DNA from: Welwitschia mirabilis
Lineage: Eukaryota; Gnetophyta; Gnetopsida; Welwitschiales
Direction of reading: 5' to 3'
DNA length: 64,000 nucleotides
Assembly: GCA_051453625.1 (NCBI GenBank)
Contig: JBOZIK010000001.1
Location: 245,526,309 to 245,590,308 of the forward strand
Shown: positions 24,751 through 39,010 of the stretch, piece by piece
Layout of the letters: each line of letters opens with the position of its first letter
Position numbering within the stretch: position 1 is the first letter of the stretch
The notes under the pieces: model-generated
Databases searched by the model: none
Told to the model about the DNA's origin: nothing
The model's input: only the letters and a program-made list of their open reading frames with translations
Made by a program: the position numbers and the translations under genes

Positions 24751-26628
24751 TGAGTAGGAAGCACTTTGTGAATTATCACAAATAAAAGAGAAAAAATCAT
24801 TTTGCTTTATTTTTTGAAATAATTCTTTTCTTTCTTTTAGTTCTTAAATTGGAATCAATCAAATCTTATTTAATAGTTTTTTTTAAGAATTGTGTTTCCC
24901 TATCATGCTTCACCATCACCCTTCATGATCAGAAAATGTTAAATAAACTTCTTTGCACTTAGGTAGTATACTCTTTTAGATCACACAAAGTGCAAGAAGT
25001 AGGTTATACAAAGAATGGATGTAACACTCAACTAGATTACATGAAGTGTAAAGTGTAGGCTAAGTTTGTTGTAATAATGATAATACTAAAGTTTACATGA
25101 AAACTAAATTAAGAAAAAATATAAAACAAAAATTAAAATGCAAGTAAAAGAAAAAAATTACATTTATAATACCACAAAAGTAAATGGTCTTAAAATGAAA
25201 TTACTCACTTGTGAAATGATAATCAACCTTTTAATCCTAAATGATTCTATAGCAAGGATGTCAAAAAATTTTTTTCTAAGGCATGAACTAATGAAATATT
25301 TATTCACTTATCAATTCAACCTCTCTTATTAACACATAACACATAATACTGTAGGATACAATACAAATTTCATAAACTATTAAAGTAAGTAAAGGAATAT
25401 TAAAAGATTAATTTATTTAAAACAAATATCACATCATTATCTTTCATATTTTTAATAAGTAAAAAAGAAATAAGAAAGGAAAATGATAAGATAAAATGTA
25501 ATGCAATGGAACTAATCATGTAATAGAATGAAAATAGAATGTCTTAAAAGTAATGAATTAACCAATTTACTATTGTTATTATCTAAGACAGCTCTTATGC
25601 TCTATATAAAAATAAAATTCAACCTACAATAATATTAAGTTGACATTAGCATAAAACATAAGGAAGATATAAAGAGAGAAAATTTAAAAAAAAACACTTG
25701 ATTTTATTACCAATTGCACTTCAAATGCATCCACTTATAAATAATAGTCTCTCAATAGAGGAAACACAACCAAATAGCAAAGAGAACGTCTTTTAAAAGT
25801 AGATGTATTTCTTGTTCAAAATGGTTAAGAGGGTTTTTTTAGGTTTGACTAGGTAGTATATGGACATGTATAGATATTACGCTATTGTAACTCATAGGGA
25901 GTAGTTACAATATAAATTTTATAATAGATGAACTAATTACTTATTAGTTATAAGACATTATCCATCTAAGCTTCATCTAGAAAAGCTAGGAGGAATAATC
26001 CACTAACTTCTTATCACATTAACCTCTTCAAATACTAATAGAATATAGTTATCACCTATCTTCATTTGGACAAGTAATAAACGGATGAAAGTCTAGCTTA
26101 ACCCTTAAAAAACCATCATTTGACGATCAAAGGAATTTTTCAACTTTAATTCATTAAGAACATCTCTAAGGAATGCTAAATAATCATGTCAACTCTAAAA
26201 ATTACTATAAAGATGTTTTCTTAAGAGTGCATCATGCTATTAAATCATGTTATTATCACATCATTCATATATGAAGATATACCAATGTATTCATAATGGA
26301 TCATAGTTATAAAAATATCTAGAAATGGTAAAAAAATGCTATAAAACTATGCCATTTTAGTTGTCCATAATAGAAATTTATCTTTTCTTATTATTTCACT
26401 AAAACATATCAAATAAGCCTAAAATATACTCTAATGAAAATGTTAAATATGCCTAATTTTGCTTCATGATAATTTATCTCATGAGTTGTTTTGATTTTGT
26501 TCCAATTGATCTTATAATAGTTAGCACTATGTTCTTATCATTCACAATGTGAATTCTAATAAGTTTTCTATTTAAGAGTAGTATTATAGTAATTTGATTC
26601 TTTCTTTATGATTGATGACGTTAAGAAG

Positions 26629-26702
26629 ATAAATCATTTTGCTATTTTTAAGGAACTTTTACCTTATAAATCATTTTGCTATTTTTAAGGAACTTTTACC
26701 TT
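26629..26702. repeat. Perfect 2 x 37-bp tandem duplication
   Basis: The unit begins ATAAATCATTTTGCTATTTT and occurs at 26629-26665 and 26666-26702 with no difference. Perfect identity in heavily decayed surroundings means a recent event or an assembly duplication. Confidence 0.9.
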
Positions 26703-26841
26703 TTCATAAGGCATGATATTAGAAGTAGAGGATACTCCTTAAGATTTATTTAGTTTTGATTTATGAGAATATAATATTTTAAAAGTAGCATTAGAGGATG
26801 AAAATAGAATAAAAATAAAACTATACTTAGTGGCTATAAAA

Positions 26842-26915
26842 TTTTTACTTATCAAATTAGACATTATGTTTAATAAGATTTTTACTTATTAAATTATACA
26901 TTATGTTTAATAATT
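26842..26915. repeat. Imperfect 2 x 37-bp tandem duplication
   Basis: The unit starting TTTTTACTTATCAAATTAGA at 26842-26878 recurs at 26879-26915 with a few substitutions, so this one is old. Confidence 0.8.
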
Positions 26916-28447
26916 ATTAATGACTATGTAGGCATAAAACGTGAACTACTAAAAATTATTCCTACAAATAACATTTCATCAAGTTGATATAATAAATATA
27001 AAATTCATTTGATAAGTTATTTTTTAATTTTATTTTAATATTAGTTATTTTTTGTAACTAATTTTCATATTTTTCCCTTTTCATAATGTAATTTAGTCAT
27101 GCTAGTGATAAGATTAATTAGATCCAAATCATTTTTGTCATATAAGATATGTTATAAGGTTATAAGATTGGTGTAACTTCCTCCATTCTATCCACAAGAT
27201 TCTTATGCTAAGAATCAATATATTCATATATAATCTAAATTAATTTACTATCAGTATATTTGTTTTCATCTTTTTCATCTTAGCTTTATAGAGGTAGTTA
27301 TTTATTATTAAGGAAGTTCTTATTAAACCCATAGATGCATGTTATTAATGTTATATCTTCATGTTAATCTTCTTAAGTCTAGTCATCCTAGAGACTGATA
27401 CATATGTTTATCTTAATTTCATTCATCATCAAAAAATTAAAATAATATTATAGGATTTAAAAAATTTCACTAATTATAGCCATGTTGGAAAGAAGATAAC
27501 ATCAAGAATAATACATTATGAGATATGGTTAATTTGTATTAAAATCTTTCCCATATCCACAAAATAAAATGAACTACCCATCACATAAAAATTACACTTT
27601 GAAAATTTAACATGATTATAAGGTAAGATCACTATGACATGGCACATGAAACTTAAAAGGAATCTCTCTCTTAATTACAATTTAAACAATCTAATCCTAT
27701 CACAATCATGTAATAGAAAATTATAAAATATGTAATCATAATGCAGATGTATAGTAAATCTTGAAATAAATCTTAATGACATCTATAATTTAAGTAATGT
27801 ATCTAAACCATACTAGAGTAATAACTAATTAAAGTGATCCAATAAAAGCATGTAAAATTATGACATGAAAAGAAAGGATGAATATAATATTTTATGAATT
27901 ATCATATGAATGAGGTATATTTTAATACAAGGGCCTAATATTATTAATATAAACAAGTGAATTTTTAATCAATTTTAGACATTTCTTCTAAATATATAGT
28001 AACCACACCTATTCTAAAGGGTTATCTTTATCTCCAAAAAGATCAAAATAATAAAATTCCTAATTTGANNNNNNNNNNNNNNNNNNNNNNNNAGTAACAT
28101 GCCCTCGTAAGGAAAATTATAATATAGTATTAATGAACTATTTATACCATGAACTTAGTAAATTTTAATTGATTATACTTATGCATTCCTATTGATTCAG
28201 TGATGAAATCAAATAGACCCTACCATTTTATTGATAGTATTTACTAATACACCCTCAATTACAAGACAAGCAAGAATCTAGACCTTGAGGTGCTCCGAGA
28301 CATTTTCATTAAGAAAGAAATAACTCTTTATATAGCTTAAACTACATAGTTATCATAGTTAAAAAATATGTGCTAAGTGTATAAGGAAGTATAATCTCAT
28401 ATAGGTATACATATGTATAAAGCTCCTATGCTTACTAATTATATCTT

Positions 28448-30480
28448 TGTAGTAACCCAAGTTTATCTAATCTTACACTCAGAATCATTCTTCTACAAGG
28501 ATATATGAGTTAACTTTACAAATTATATATAATATTTTAACTTGCAATGGAACTCAAATAATAAAAAATTCAAAGTCTAAGAAATAAAAATGATCTTTAG
28601 TCGATGATGCAATAGAATAAAAATGCTCCAAATATTAAATCAATTTTTCTAACTTTCCATTTTTGTTCTAATGATTCCTATACCCTAGACGTAACAATCA
28701 AGTAAGATCCACTTAAAAATTATCGATGCTAAATGAATTGCATAATAAAAATTAAAGAATTAAAGCTAATTCTTAAAGTAGTATTAGCTAAATATTACTA
28801 ATAAAAAATGACTTTTATGCATTAACAATGGAAGGGTTTAAACCAACTCTTTATTAAAATTTAAAATAGATATCCATTACATCAATTAGAAAAAAGTGAA
28901 TAAAGAAGAACTTCTCAACGAGGCTTGAATCATTCCTTCACTACGAAAGTATCAAAGCATCATAACATCCTAGCTTCTAAGTCTTCTTCATCTTAAGCCA
29001 ACTAAAATATGTTTGTAATGAGCAATTAAGGCCCTTTTATAGTTGAGGAAAGGCTTGGAGGGACTTCATCATAATTACATTTGGTAAGGTTGATGGGTAG
29101 TTACATAAGGGAAGTTACTTAAAGGTAGTTACTTAAGGAGAAAGTTACAAACTTTCGGCATATATCCATAAGGAAATATTCTTCATCTGCTTATGCAAAC
29201 ACAATTATGATGTGTCCTTTAACTACTGATGATGTTGGCAACAAATGCCATGTCATGTGNNNNNNNNNNTCCACCTTGTTACTCCACATATTCCTATAAT
29301 GTATTATCTTATACTTCCACCAAGTGTCATCAAGTTTTGAAGATTTATTTAGGATTGATTCTAACTCAGCCCATAAGTGTAAATTGATTAACATCCTAAA
29401 ATATTACAAGGGCATAAGCTTTATAGCATTTTTTTCCTTAAAAAGATGATAGCATTAGTAGTCTCGGATGGCAGCACTAGCATGTGGCATTGGAAGTTTA
29501 GATAGAGATCTTTCAAAGATCATAATATACCTACTATTGTTAAGTGAAGTTGATAATTNNNNNNNNNNNNNNNNNNNNNNNNNNNNNNNNNNNNNNNNNN
29601 NNNNNNNNNNNNNNNNNNNNNNNNNNNNNNNNNNNNNNNNNNNNNNNNNNNNNNNNNNTTACATCAATTTGAGAAAAGTAAATAAAGAAGAACTTCTCAA
29701 CTAGGCTTGAATTATTTCTTCCCTACGAAAAGTATCAGAGCATCATAACATCCTAGCCTCTAAGTCTTCTCCACCTTAAGCCAACAAAAAGATGTTTATA
29801 ATGAGTGATCAAGGCCCTTTTATAGTTGAGGAGAGGCTTGGAGGGGCTTCATCATAATTACATTTGAAAAGGTTGATGGGTAGTTACATAAGGGGAGTTA
29901 CTTAAAGGCAGTTACTTAAGGAGAAAGTTACAAAATTTTGGCATATATCCACAAGGAAATATTCTTCATCTTCTTATGCAAACACAATTATGATGTGTCC
30001 TTTAACTACTGATGATGTTTCCAACAGATGCCATGTCATGTGTTTTCCATGCAATCCTCCTTGTTGCTCCACATGTTCTTATAATGTATTATCTTATACT
30101 TCCATCAAGTGTCATCAAGTTTTAAAGATTTATTCAATATTAATTATAACTTAGCCCATAAGTGTAAATTGATTAACATCCTAAAATATTACAAGAGCAT
30201 AAGCTTTATAGCATTTTTTCTTAAAAAGATGATAGCATTACTAGTCTTGGATGGCAGCACTGACATTTGGCATTGGAAGTTTGGACAGAGATCTTTCAAA
30301 GACCATAATATACCTACTATTATTAAATGAAGTTGAAAATTTCATGCAAAAGTAATAAAAAAGCAGAAAACATTAATATGCAATAAGATAATCTATTTTA
30401 ATGTTTCTTCCTATGCTAATTTAATTAATTATACTTGGTTATAATGTCAATTTTTACATGCAAATATACCCCCTAACTAG
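28448..30480 (+). repeat. Dispersed repeat family R, copy 2 (internally duplicated)
   Basis: It starts near TGTAGTAACCCAAG (28448) and ends near TAATGTCAATTTTTACATG (30475). It is collinear with 36632-39010, and its 3' half with 6380-7030. Within it, about 28870-29558 is repeated as 29659-30345 across a 100-N gap. It contains GTATCAAAGC (28949) and GTATCAGAGC (29732-29741), which resemble the initiator-Met tRNA primer-binding site of plant LTR elements. No coding sequence survives. It may be a non-autonomous LTR element, but that is unproven. Confidence 0.6.
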
Positions 30481-31443
30481 TCTTTTACTAGTTCCTTAGC
30501 AAGCCACTAATGAAGAAATGATGACATAGAAAAATTAACTAAATGAAATGGAAAGTAAGGAAATGATATGACGTTTTTAAAATTTTTAATTAATTTTCTA
30601 ATCATTTAAGGCATGAAAATTAAAAAAAATTCTATGAAGACAAATGCCATAAACCATTTACCAAGATTAAACTTTTTCTTTAAAGTTACAAAGATGGGAA
30701 ATTTAATACAAGGTTTCTGAGAATAAGTCAATTAAATGGCCATCAAATGATTTTGATAAATGTACTTAGGTAAAACTACAATGTAATGCTTAAGTTACAA
30801 TGTAATTTTTAGGGACATAAAACATGAAACCTAATTAAAATGCAACATTCATAAATTTAAAAGATAGAATACCTAATTTAATAGCCACATTTATTACAAT
30901 TTTTATCAATTTTATTTAAAATTTAAAATGTATCATGATATCAAACAAATAAGATATCCTTTAAGTAAACCTAAAAGTTATCAAAACTTAGTTAAGAAAA
31001 TTTCCAAGTTTACAGGTTACATAAAGTAAATACAAAAGAGCTCTCAATTCCACTTTTTTCATTCCATTTTTACCTTTGNNNNNNNNNNNNNNNNNNNNNN
31101 NNNNNNNNNNNNNNNNNNNNNNNNNNNNNNNNNNNNNNNNNNNNNNNNNNNNNNNNNNNNNNNNNNNNNNNNNNNNNNAAATGTATCACGATATCAAACA
31201 AATAAGATATCCTTTAAGTAAACATAAAAGTAATTAAAACTTAGTTCATAAAATTTCCATGTTTACAGGTTACATAAACTAAACACAAAAGAGCTTTCAA
31301 TTCTACTTTTTTCATTCCATGTTCACCTTTGGTTATAATTGTGTCTTGTTCCTTGTTTTAATAATTTAATCAAATTGCCCATTTAGTGTTATGACATATC
31401 CTTCTAATAGAGTTAAACATGTTAATGTATGAAGGAGTTAGTA
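30481..31443. repeat. AT-rich sequence with a duplicated segment across a gap
   Basis: No gene seen. About 155 bases ending near 31078 (from about 30924, AAATGTATCATGATATC) recur from 31179 (AAATGTATCACGATATC) with a few differences, across a 100-N gap. Confidence 0.65.
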
Positions 31444-31544
31444 CTACATTGCGCGCGAGCATTTATAGCCCCAATGTAGTTAAATGTGTCATAAATAAAT
31501 CATTAGAGCTACATTATTAGTGAGCGTTCATAGCGCCAATGTAG
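31444..31544. repeat. Two tandem CpG-containing hairpins
   Basis: CTACATTG (31444-31451) pairs with CAATGTAG (31472-31479) around a loop containing GCGCGCG. About 65 bases on, CTACATT (31509-31515) pairs with AATGTAG (31538-31544), with an inner GCG (31524-31526) / CGC (31534-31536) stem. Both units share GAGC(G/A)TT(C/T)ATAGC. Hairpins of this kind are known in the subterminal regions of some plant DNA transposons (CACTA group), but no transposon ends were found. Confidence 0.55.
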
Positions 31545-34500
31545 TTAACTCAACTCAATTTTAATTGATTATAAAATAATGTGCTTTTTGGATAGGATAT
31601 ATTTCATTTTTTTAAAATCATCATTCTCATATTCAATACATTTTTATACATATAAAGGGATCATTGGATTAGTAATCTAATCAAGACACTTCTTGCTCTC
31701 ATAAAATTCTTTAAAATAATTAACTTAGTATGAAAATAGATTCCACCTTAGTTCAACCATATTTCCAACTGGAAGACCTCGAGTGAAACTTAACCTTAAC
31801 AAGTTAACTTAAAAATAAGTAAAACCTTTTTTTGAAAAACTATAGGTAAACTTAAATTCTACCTATTTCATAATAATAATGTGATCACTTATTACTAGTT
31901 TATTTTATTTAAGGGCCATCAACTAAGATCATCTAATCTTAAGAACTCATGAATAGATGAAAGGAAATGATGGTTTGTTGACCTTATTAGATCTGAAAAA
32001 AAGGGGGATGATGTATGAAAAGCTTGAGGCAATGATGATTTATTTAATGGTATAGGTGGTATTTAGGATTTGCTACCTAAAACTATTTAAGATAGTGATT
32101 ATACAAGTGGAAGTGCTTGGTTAGTTTATGATGAGAAAAAGCACTAAGCATAAATATTTTTAACATTTTTTACTTTTTTTGAATTGAAATTTATCCTAAA
32201 AATAAAATCTACTCTAAAATAAAGCCTAATTTAAAGTCACACAAAGAAGCTAAAAAATTTTCAATGCATTTTTTAAGGTACTATATTTGTAAAGTCTCAT
32301 GATGACGAATGAAAAATTTAGAAGATGAATCAAAATTATAGAAATAATTTAGTGATAAGAGAGAATATTTATAAACATTTNNNNNNNNNNNNNNNNNNNN
32401 NNNNNNNNNNNNNNNNNNNNNNNNNNNNNNNNNNNNNNNNNNNNNNNNNNNNNNNNNNNNNNNNNNNNNNNNNNNNNNNNAAAATGGTGGTTGGTTAACC
32501 TTATTAGATGTGAAAAAAGGGGATGGTGTATGAAAAGGCTTGAGGCAATGATGATTTATTTGATGGTGTAGGTGGTATTTAGGATTTTCTACCTTAAACT
32601 ATTTAAGATAGTGATTATACAAGTGGAAGTGCTTGGTTGTTTTATGATGAGATAAAGCATTAAGCATAAATATTTTTAACATTTTTAACTTTTTTGAATT
32701 GAAATTTATCCTAAAAATAAAATATACTTTTAAAAAAAGCCTAATTTAAAGTCACACAAAGAAGCTAAAAAATTTTCAATGCATTTTTTAAGGTACTATA
32801 TTTGTAAAGGCTCATGATGATGAATGAAAAATTTAGAAGCTGAATCAAAATTACACAAATCATTTAGNNNNNNNNNNNNNNNNNNNNNNNNNNNNNNNNN
32901 NNNNNNNNNNNNNNNNNNNNNNNNNNNNATGGCTCCAAAAAATGTGGCCCCCCATCAAATCTAGCTATAAAATTAATACATTTGAAATTAGAAATTGTAC
33001 TTCCCTAAGGCAGTTTTACTTGCTCAACAACTCATGTAAGATATCATTTTTGGGAAAAGATAAAGATGAATTGGAAAACATTGTAGAGTGAAAATAATCA
33101 TCAAGAATAGTATCAGAAGATAGTTCCAAAGGTTTAAAAGATTTATTGTCATCATTAAGATTTGAGTTTTGTTTAAAAGATAAAGATGAAAATGTCATTA
33201 TTAGCTTAAATTTTGTTGATAAAAAGATGAAGGCTCTTCATAGGATGAATTATGTAATGGCTATTATTTTATGTTCTTCTCTTCATTAAAGTTTTCATAG
33301 TATTCTTTATTATGAGGTCTTAAGCAACATTGGTTATGGTTCAAATATAGGTTCATTCTCTATTTCATCAATGTGACTCATTAACTCCTTCTTGTTATGT
33401 AAATTTGTAATTTATAATCTCCATCAAATGATTGATCACTTATGATTAATTGGTTATCATCATATGTATCTAATTCTACTCTAAAGTATATCTTAGATGC
33501 ACTTAATCATTCACTCTCTAAGGCATGTTGAAACTCAAGGTCCTCTTTGATTTCTTCATAGGGTTCTTGTGATTTGCTTTAATATTTTCTTCCTCATTCC
33601 TAAGGGATATGGTTGGGGTGTTATCACTTTGAGTCTTATTAATCCCTTAAAAGTTTTATAAGCTTCATGATTCATGAAATGTAGGAAAGTTTTCTTTATA
33701 TTATTAGTTAATAGCCCTAAGGATTTGATCATTAGTTTGGGATATTTCTTAAAGGATGTGCTTAATGTTTGACTTATTTTTATCAGAAGTTTCTTTTAAA
33801 GATTTAGAGTAAAATTGAATATGTTGGAAGAAGACTCAATGAAACCTTCTAAAAATCTCTATAAACTATCTTCAAANNNNNNNNNNNNNNNNNNNNNNNN
33901 NNNNNNNNNNNNNNNNNNNNNNNNNNNNNNNNNNNNNNNNNNNNNNNNNNNNNNNNNNNNNNNNNNNNNNNNNNNNAGATATCATTTTTGGGAGAAGACA
34001 AATATTAATTAGAAACCATCATAGAGTTTAAATAATCATCAAGAATAGTATCATAAGATGGTTCTAAAGTTTTAAAAGAGTTATTGTCATCATTAATTTT
34101 TCAGTCTTTTTTAAAAGATAAAGATGAAAATTTCATTATTAACTTAAACTTTTATTGATAAAAAGATGAAGGCTCTTCATAGGATGAATTATTTAATGGC
34201 TATTATTTTATATTCTTCTCTTCATCAAGGTTTTCATAGTATTCTTTCTTATGAGGTCTCAAGCAACATTGGCTATGGTTCAAATATAGGTTCATTCTCT
34301 ATTTCATCAATGTAACTCATTAACTCCTTCTTGTTATATAAATTTGTAATTTATAATATCCATCAAATGATTGATTACTTATGATTAATTGATCATCATC
34401 ATATGTATCTAATTCTACTCTAAAGTATATCCTATATGCACTTAATCATCCACTCTCTAAGGCATGTTGAAACTCAAGGTCCTCTTTGATTTCTTCATAG

Positions 34501-36559
34501 GGTTCTTATGAATTGCTTCAATATTTTCTTCCTCATTCCTAAATGATATGTTTTGGGTATTATCACTTTGAGTCTTATTAATCCTTTAAAAGTTTTCTAA
34601 GCTTCTTGATTCATGAAATGTAGGAAAGTTTTCTTTGTCTTATTAGTTAAGAGCCCTAAGGATTTGGTCATTAGTTTGGGATATTTCTTAAAGGATGTGC
34701 TTAATGTTTGACTTATTTTTATTAAAGGTTTCTTTTAAATATTTAGAGTAAAATTGAATATGTTGAAAGAATACTCGATGAAACCTTCTAAAAATCTCTA
34801 CAAACTATCTTCAAAGGAATATAAGGTGGATTATTGAATGTAGGAAGATGACAGGCATTGATCAAATACAAGGAAGATGAAATATAAGAGTTAAAGGATG
34901 ATGAATATGAAGTCGAATGATATAGATTATGAGAAATCAAGGAAGGCATGGGATCAAACTCTTGTGGATTGATACATAGATTTTGAAATTCATAATTGTA
35001 AGGAGGTTAATTCATGTATAGATGGAGTTGAATATATTGTTCAATGGCTTGTTTAGATTAATAAAAATCTCCTATAGTGTGTCTAGGTTTTTCATGATTT
35101 TAGAAATTGTATGGGTAGAAAGGTTTTATATTTAAAGATGTTTGAAACAGAATTGGTGTCCAACTCATTTCTAAGTTTTGAAAAATAGGTTATGATTTTA
35201 GCTAAAAGCTTCACATTTTTCTTAATTTATTTTAGTTTCATAGGAATCCTATAAATCAAAATGGTTTAGAGAGTTGAGATAAGATAACAGCTAAGATTAT
35301 AGAGTGGTCAAGGTAGGAATGCTATCAGTGATAATTAGGGATGATGGTAGCATTGGTTGATATGAGCAGAACAGTTTGAGAAAAGGATAGAGGGTTCATG
35401 CAGTCTGTGTAAAGGCTTTCAAGTTACAGCATGTGGGAAAAAACTAATAGAAGCCTAAATGACTATATCTTAATAATTCACAAGTTGGGTAAAAGCCTTA
35501 TACATTTTTAATTTTTTTAAAAATTTTACAAGATTTACATAATATAATCAAAAATTTACAAAACAAAAAATTAAAGAATTGTATAGAAAATAAAACACAT
35601 AAAATAAATTATTAGAGTTTGATTTGGTTTTAGTTCATGATCTTAAGTTTAGTTGCACTCATATAAAAGTCATTAGACCTAAAACACAAAATATTAAATA
35701 CAAAAATAAAGTTTCAAATGTTAGATTAGATAATCAAACTTAACAATTTGGACTAGTTTAGGTTTTATAAGAAATGGACTAGTACCTATTACCAGAAGGA
35801 AAGGAAAGCACACAAAGAAAAGAGAAAAGAACCAGTTTGAATATTAGTGGAAATGGATTATTATCTAAGATTTAAAAAATAAAAACTAACTAAAATAAAA
35901 GTGCAAATCATATATTCTTGAAAAGAAATCATTGCGATATCCCTTGCAATTGTGCCAAAATCTAATCTTNNNNNNNNNNNNNNNNNNNNNNNNNNNNNNN
36001 NNNNNNNNNNNNNNNNNNNNNNNNNNNNNNNNNNNNNNNNNNNNNNNNNNNNNNNNNNNNNNNNNNNNNNNNNNNNNNNNNNNNNNNNNNNNNNNNNNNN
36101 NNNNNNNNNNNNNNNNNNNNNNNNNNNNNNNNNNNNNNNNNNNNNNNNNNNNNNNNNNNNNNNNNNNNNNNNNNNNNNNNNNNNNNNNNNNNNNNNNNNN
36201 NNNNNNNNNNNNNNNNNNNNNNNNNNNNNNNNNNNNNNNNNNNNNNNNNNNNNNNNNNNNNNNNNNNNNNNNNNNNNNNNNNNNNNNNNNNNNNNNNNNN
36301 NNNNNNNNNNNNNNNNNNNNNNNNNNNNNNNNNNNNNNNNNNNNNNNNNNNNNNNNNNNNNNNNNNNNNNNNNNNNNNNNNNNNNNNNNNNNNNNNNNNN
36401 NNNNNNNNNNNNNNNNNNNNNNNNNNNNNNNNNNNNNNNNNNNNNNNNNNNNNNNNNNNNNNNNNNNNNNNNNNNNNNNNNNNNNNNNNNNNNNNNNNNN
36501 NNNNNNNNNGAAAATGGATTATTATCCAAGATTTAAAAAATAAAAATATCTAAAATAAA
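31545..36559. repeat. Locally duplicated AT-rich sequence, no gene seen
   Basis: About 31960-32370 recurs as 32481-32867, and about 33040-33876 recurs as 33977-34816. Each pair spans a 100-N gap and differs by scattered substitutions and small indels. The minus strand at 33198-33016 has a 60-codon Ser/Asp-rich open stretch of no recognisable family, broken in the second copy. A 540-N gap fills 35970-36509, and its left flank (35925-35969) recurs at 37351. Confidence 0.6.
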
Positions 36560-39010
36560 ACTACAAATCATATATCCTTGCAAAGAAATCATGCCAATAT
36601 CCCTTAAAATTATGCCAAAATCTAGTCTTAGCTTTATAGTAATTCATATTTATTTGATTTTACACTCAAAATCATTCTTTTATAACTTTATCAAAGATAC
36701 ATAATACTTCAACTTACAATGGAACTCAAACAAAAGAAAAACAAAAGTCTGAGAAAGAAAAGTGATATTTATTTAGTGATGCAAGGGAACACAAATACTC
36801 TAAAGGTTGAATTAATTCACCCAACTCTACACCTTTACTCTAATTATTTCTATATCTTGGACTTAATAATTAAGTAAGCTCCATCTAAAACTTAACAATG
36901 CCTAACAAATTATGTAATAATAATGAAAGGAAGAAACCTACTTAAGAACTAGTCCTACCTAAATATTTCTATCCAAATGATTGTGCACTAATAATAAAAG
37001 GATTAAAACTAATTCTTGAACTGATTTGACCTAAATATTGCTGATATCAAATGACTTATATGCATTAACAATGAAAGAGTTTAAACCAACTCTTTATTAA
37101 AATATGAAATAGATATACATTACATCACTTGAAGAAAGAGTAAAGAAGGAATAACTCCTCAACTATCATTAAATCATTCTACCCCCAAGAAAAAGTATCA
37201 GAGCATCACGACATCCTAGTCTCTAAGCCTCTTCCATGCTATGTTAACTANNNNNNNNNNNNNNNNNNNNNNNNNNNNNNNNNNNNNNNNNNNNNNNNNN
37301 NNNNNNNNNNNNNNNNNNNNNNNNNNNNNNNNNNNNNNNNNNNNNNNNNNGAAATCATTGCGATATCCCTTGCAATTGTGCCAAAATCTAATCTTAGCTT
37401 TATAGTAATTCAGATTTATTTGCGTTTACACTCAAAATCATTCTTTCATAAGGATATATGAGGTAACTTTACCAAAGATACATAATACTTCAACTTACAA
37501 TGGAACTCAAATAATAGAAAAACAAAAGTCTGAGAAAGAAAACTGATCTTTAGTTAGTGATGCAACGGAACACAAATACTCTAAAGGTTGAATTAATTTG
37601 CCCAACTCTACACCTTCGCTCTAATGATTTATATATCTTGAACTTAATAATTAAGTAAGCTCCATCTAAAACTTGCCAAGTCCTAACAAATTATGTAATA
37701 ATAATGAAAGGAAGAAACCTACTCAAGAACTAGTCCTACCTAAATATTTCTAGCCAAATGATTATGCATTAATAATAAAATGATTAAAACTAATTCTTGA
37801 ACTAATTCGATCTAAATATTGCTAATATCAAATGACTTATATGCGTTAACAATGAAATGGTTTAAACCAACTCTTTATTAAAATATGAAATAGATATACA
37901 TTACATCACTTGTAGAAAGAGTAAAGAAGGAACAACTCCTCAACTATCATTAAATCATTATACCCCCAAGAAAAAGTATCAGAGCACCACGACATCCTAG
38001 TCTCTAAGTCTCTTCCATGCTATGTTAACTAAAAGATGTTTAGAATGGGTTTTTAAGGCCCTTCTATAAATGAGAAAAGGCTTGGAGGGGCTTTGTCATG
38101 ATTACATTAGGTAAGGTTAATGGGTAGATACATAAGGAAAGTTACTTAAGGATGGTTACTTAAGGAGGAAGTTCAAACATTTGGAATGTAGCCACAAAGG
38201 AAGATTCTTTATTTTCATATGCANNNNNNNNNNNNNNNNNNNNNNNNNNNNNNNNNNNNNNNNNNNNNNNNNNNNNNNNNNNNNNNNNNNNNNNNNNNNN
38301 NNNNNNNNNNNNNNNNNNNNNNNCCATGCTATGTTAACTAAAAGATGTTTAGAATGGGTTTTTAAGGCCCTTTTATAAATGAGAAAAGGCTTGAAGGGGC
38401 TTTGTCATGATTACATTAAGTAAGGTTAATGGATAGATACATAAGGAAAGTTACTTAATGATGGCTACTTAAGGATGAAGTTCAAAAATTTGGAATGTAT
38501 CCACAAAGGAAGATTCTTTATTTTCATATGCATGATACTTACATGTTGATGATGCTATCAATAGATGCCATGTCATGTGTCTTCCATGTGACCTCCTTGT
38601 TATGCCACATGTCTCTGGAACATGTCATCTTAGACTTCCATTGAGTCTCATTCAGTTTTAAAGATTTATTTAGGATTAATTCTAACTTAGCCCATAAGTG
38701 TAAATTGATTAACTTTTAGAAATATTAAAGGAATGGATTTTTATATTATTTTTTTCTCAAAAGAACAGTAGCACCAGTAGTCTTTTTAATGCTCGAACTT
38801 CATCAATTTAGGTAGAGGTCTTCCAAAAGCCATAATATACCTACTAATGTTAAGGGAAGTCATAAATAAAGCAAATGATTTCATGCAAAAGTAATAAAAA
38901 GGAAAGAAAACATGCATATGTGATAAAACAATATGTTTTGATGTTTCTTTCTATGATAATTTGATCAATTATACTTGCTTATAATGTCAATTGTTACACG
39001 TAAATACTCA
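36560..39010 (+). repeat. Dispersed repeat family R, copy 3 (internally duplicated)
   Basis: 36584-37250 is collinear with 37351-38040, and 38022-38223 with 38324-38510. Each pair is separated by a 100-N gap. The order of landmarks matches copy 2: the AATGGAACTCAAA stretch, GTATCAGAGC (37195-37204 and 37976-37985), the AAGGCCCTT(T/C)TATA stretch, then a terminal TAATGTCAATTGTTACACG. It is non-coding and in the same orientation as the other copies. Confidence 0.65.

Larger units (their letters stand above)
24751..28447. other. AT-rich sequence, no gene seen
   Basis: No domain or RNA gene recognised. Two short tandem duplications, both with a 37-base period, occur at 26629-26702 and 26842-26915. 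A small gap lies at 28069-28092. Confidence 0.55.
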
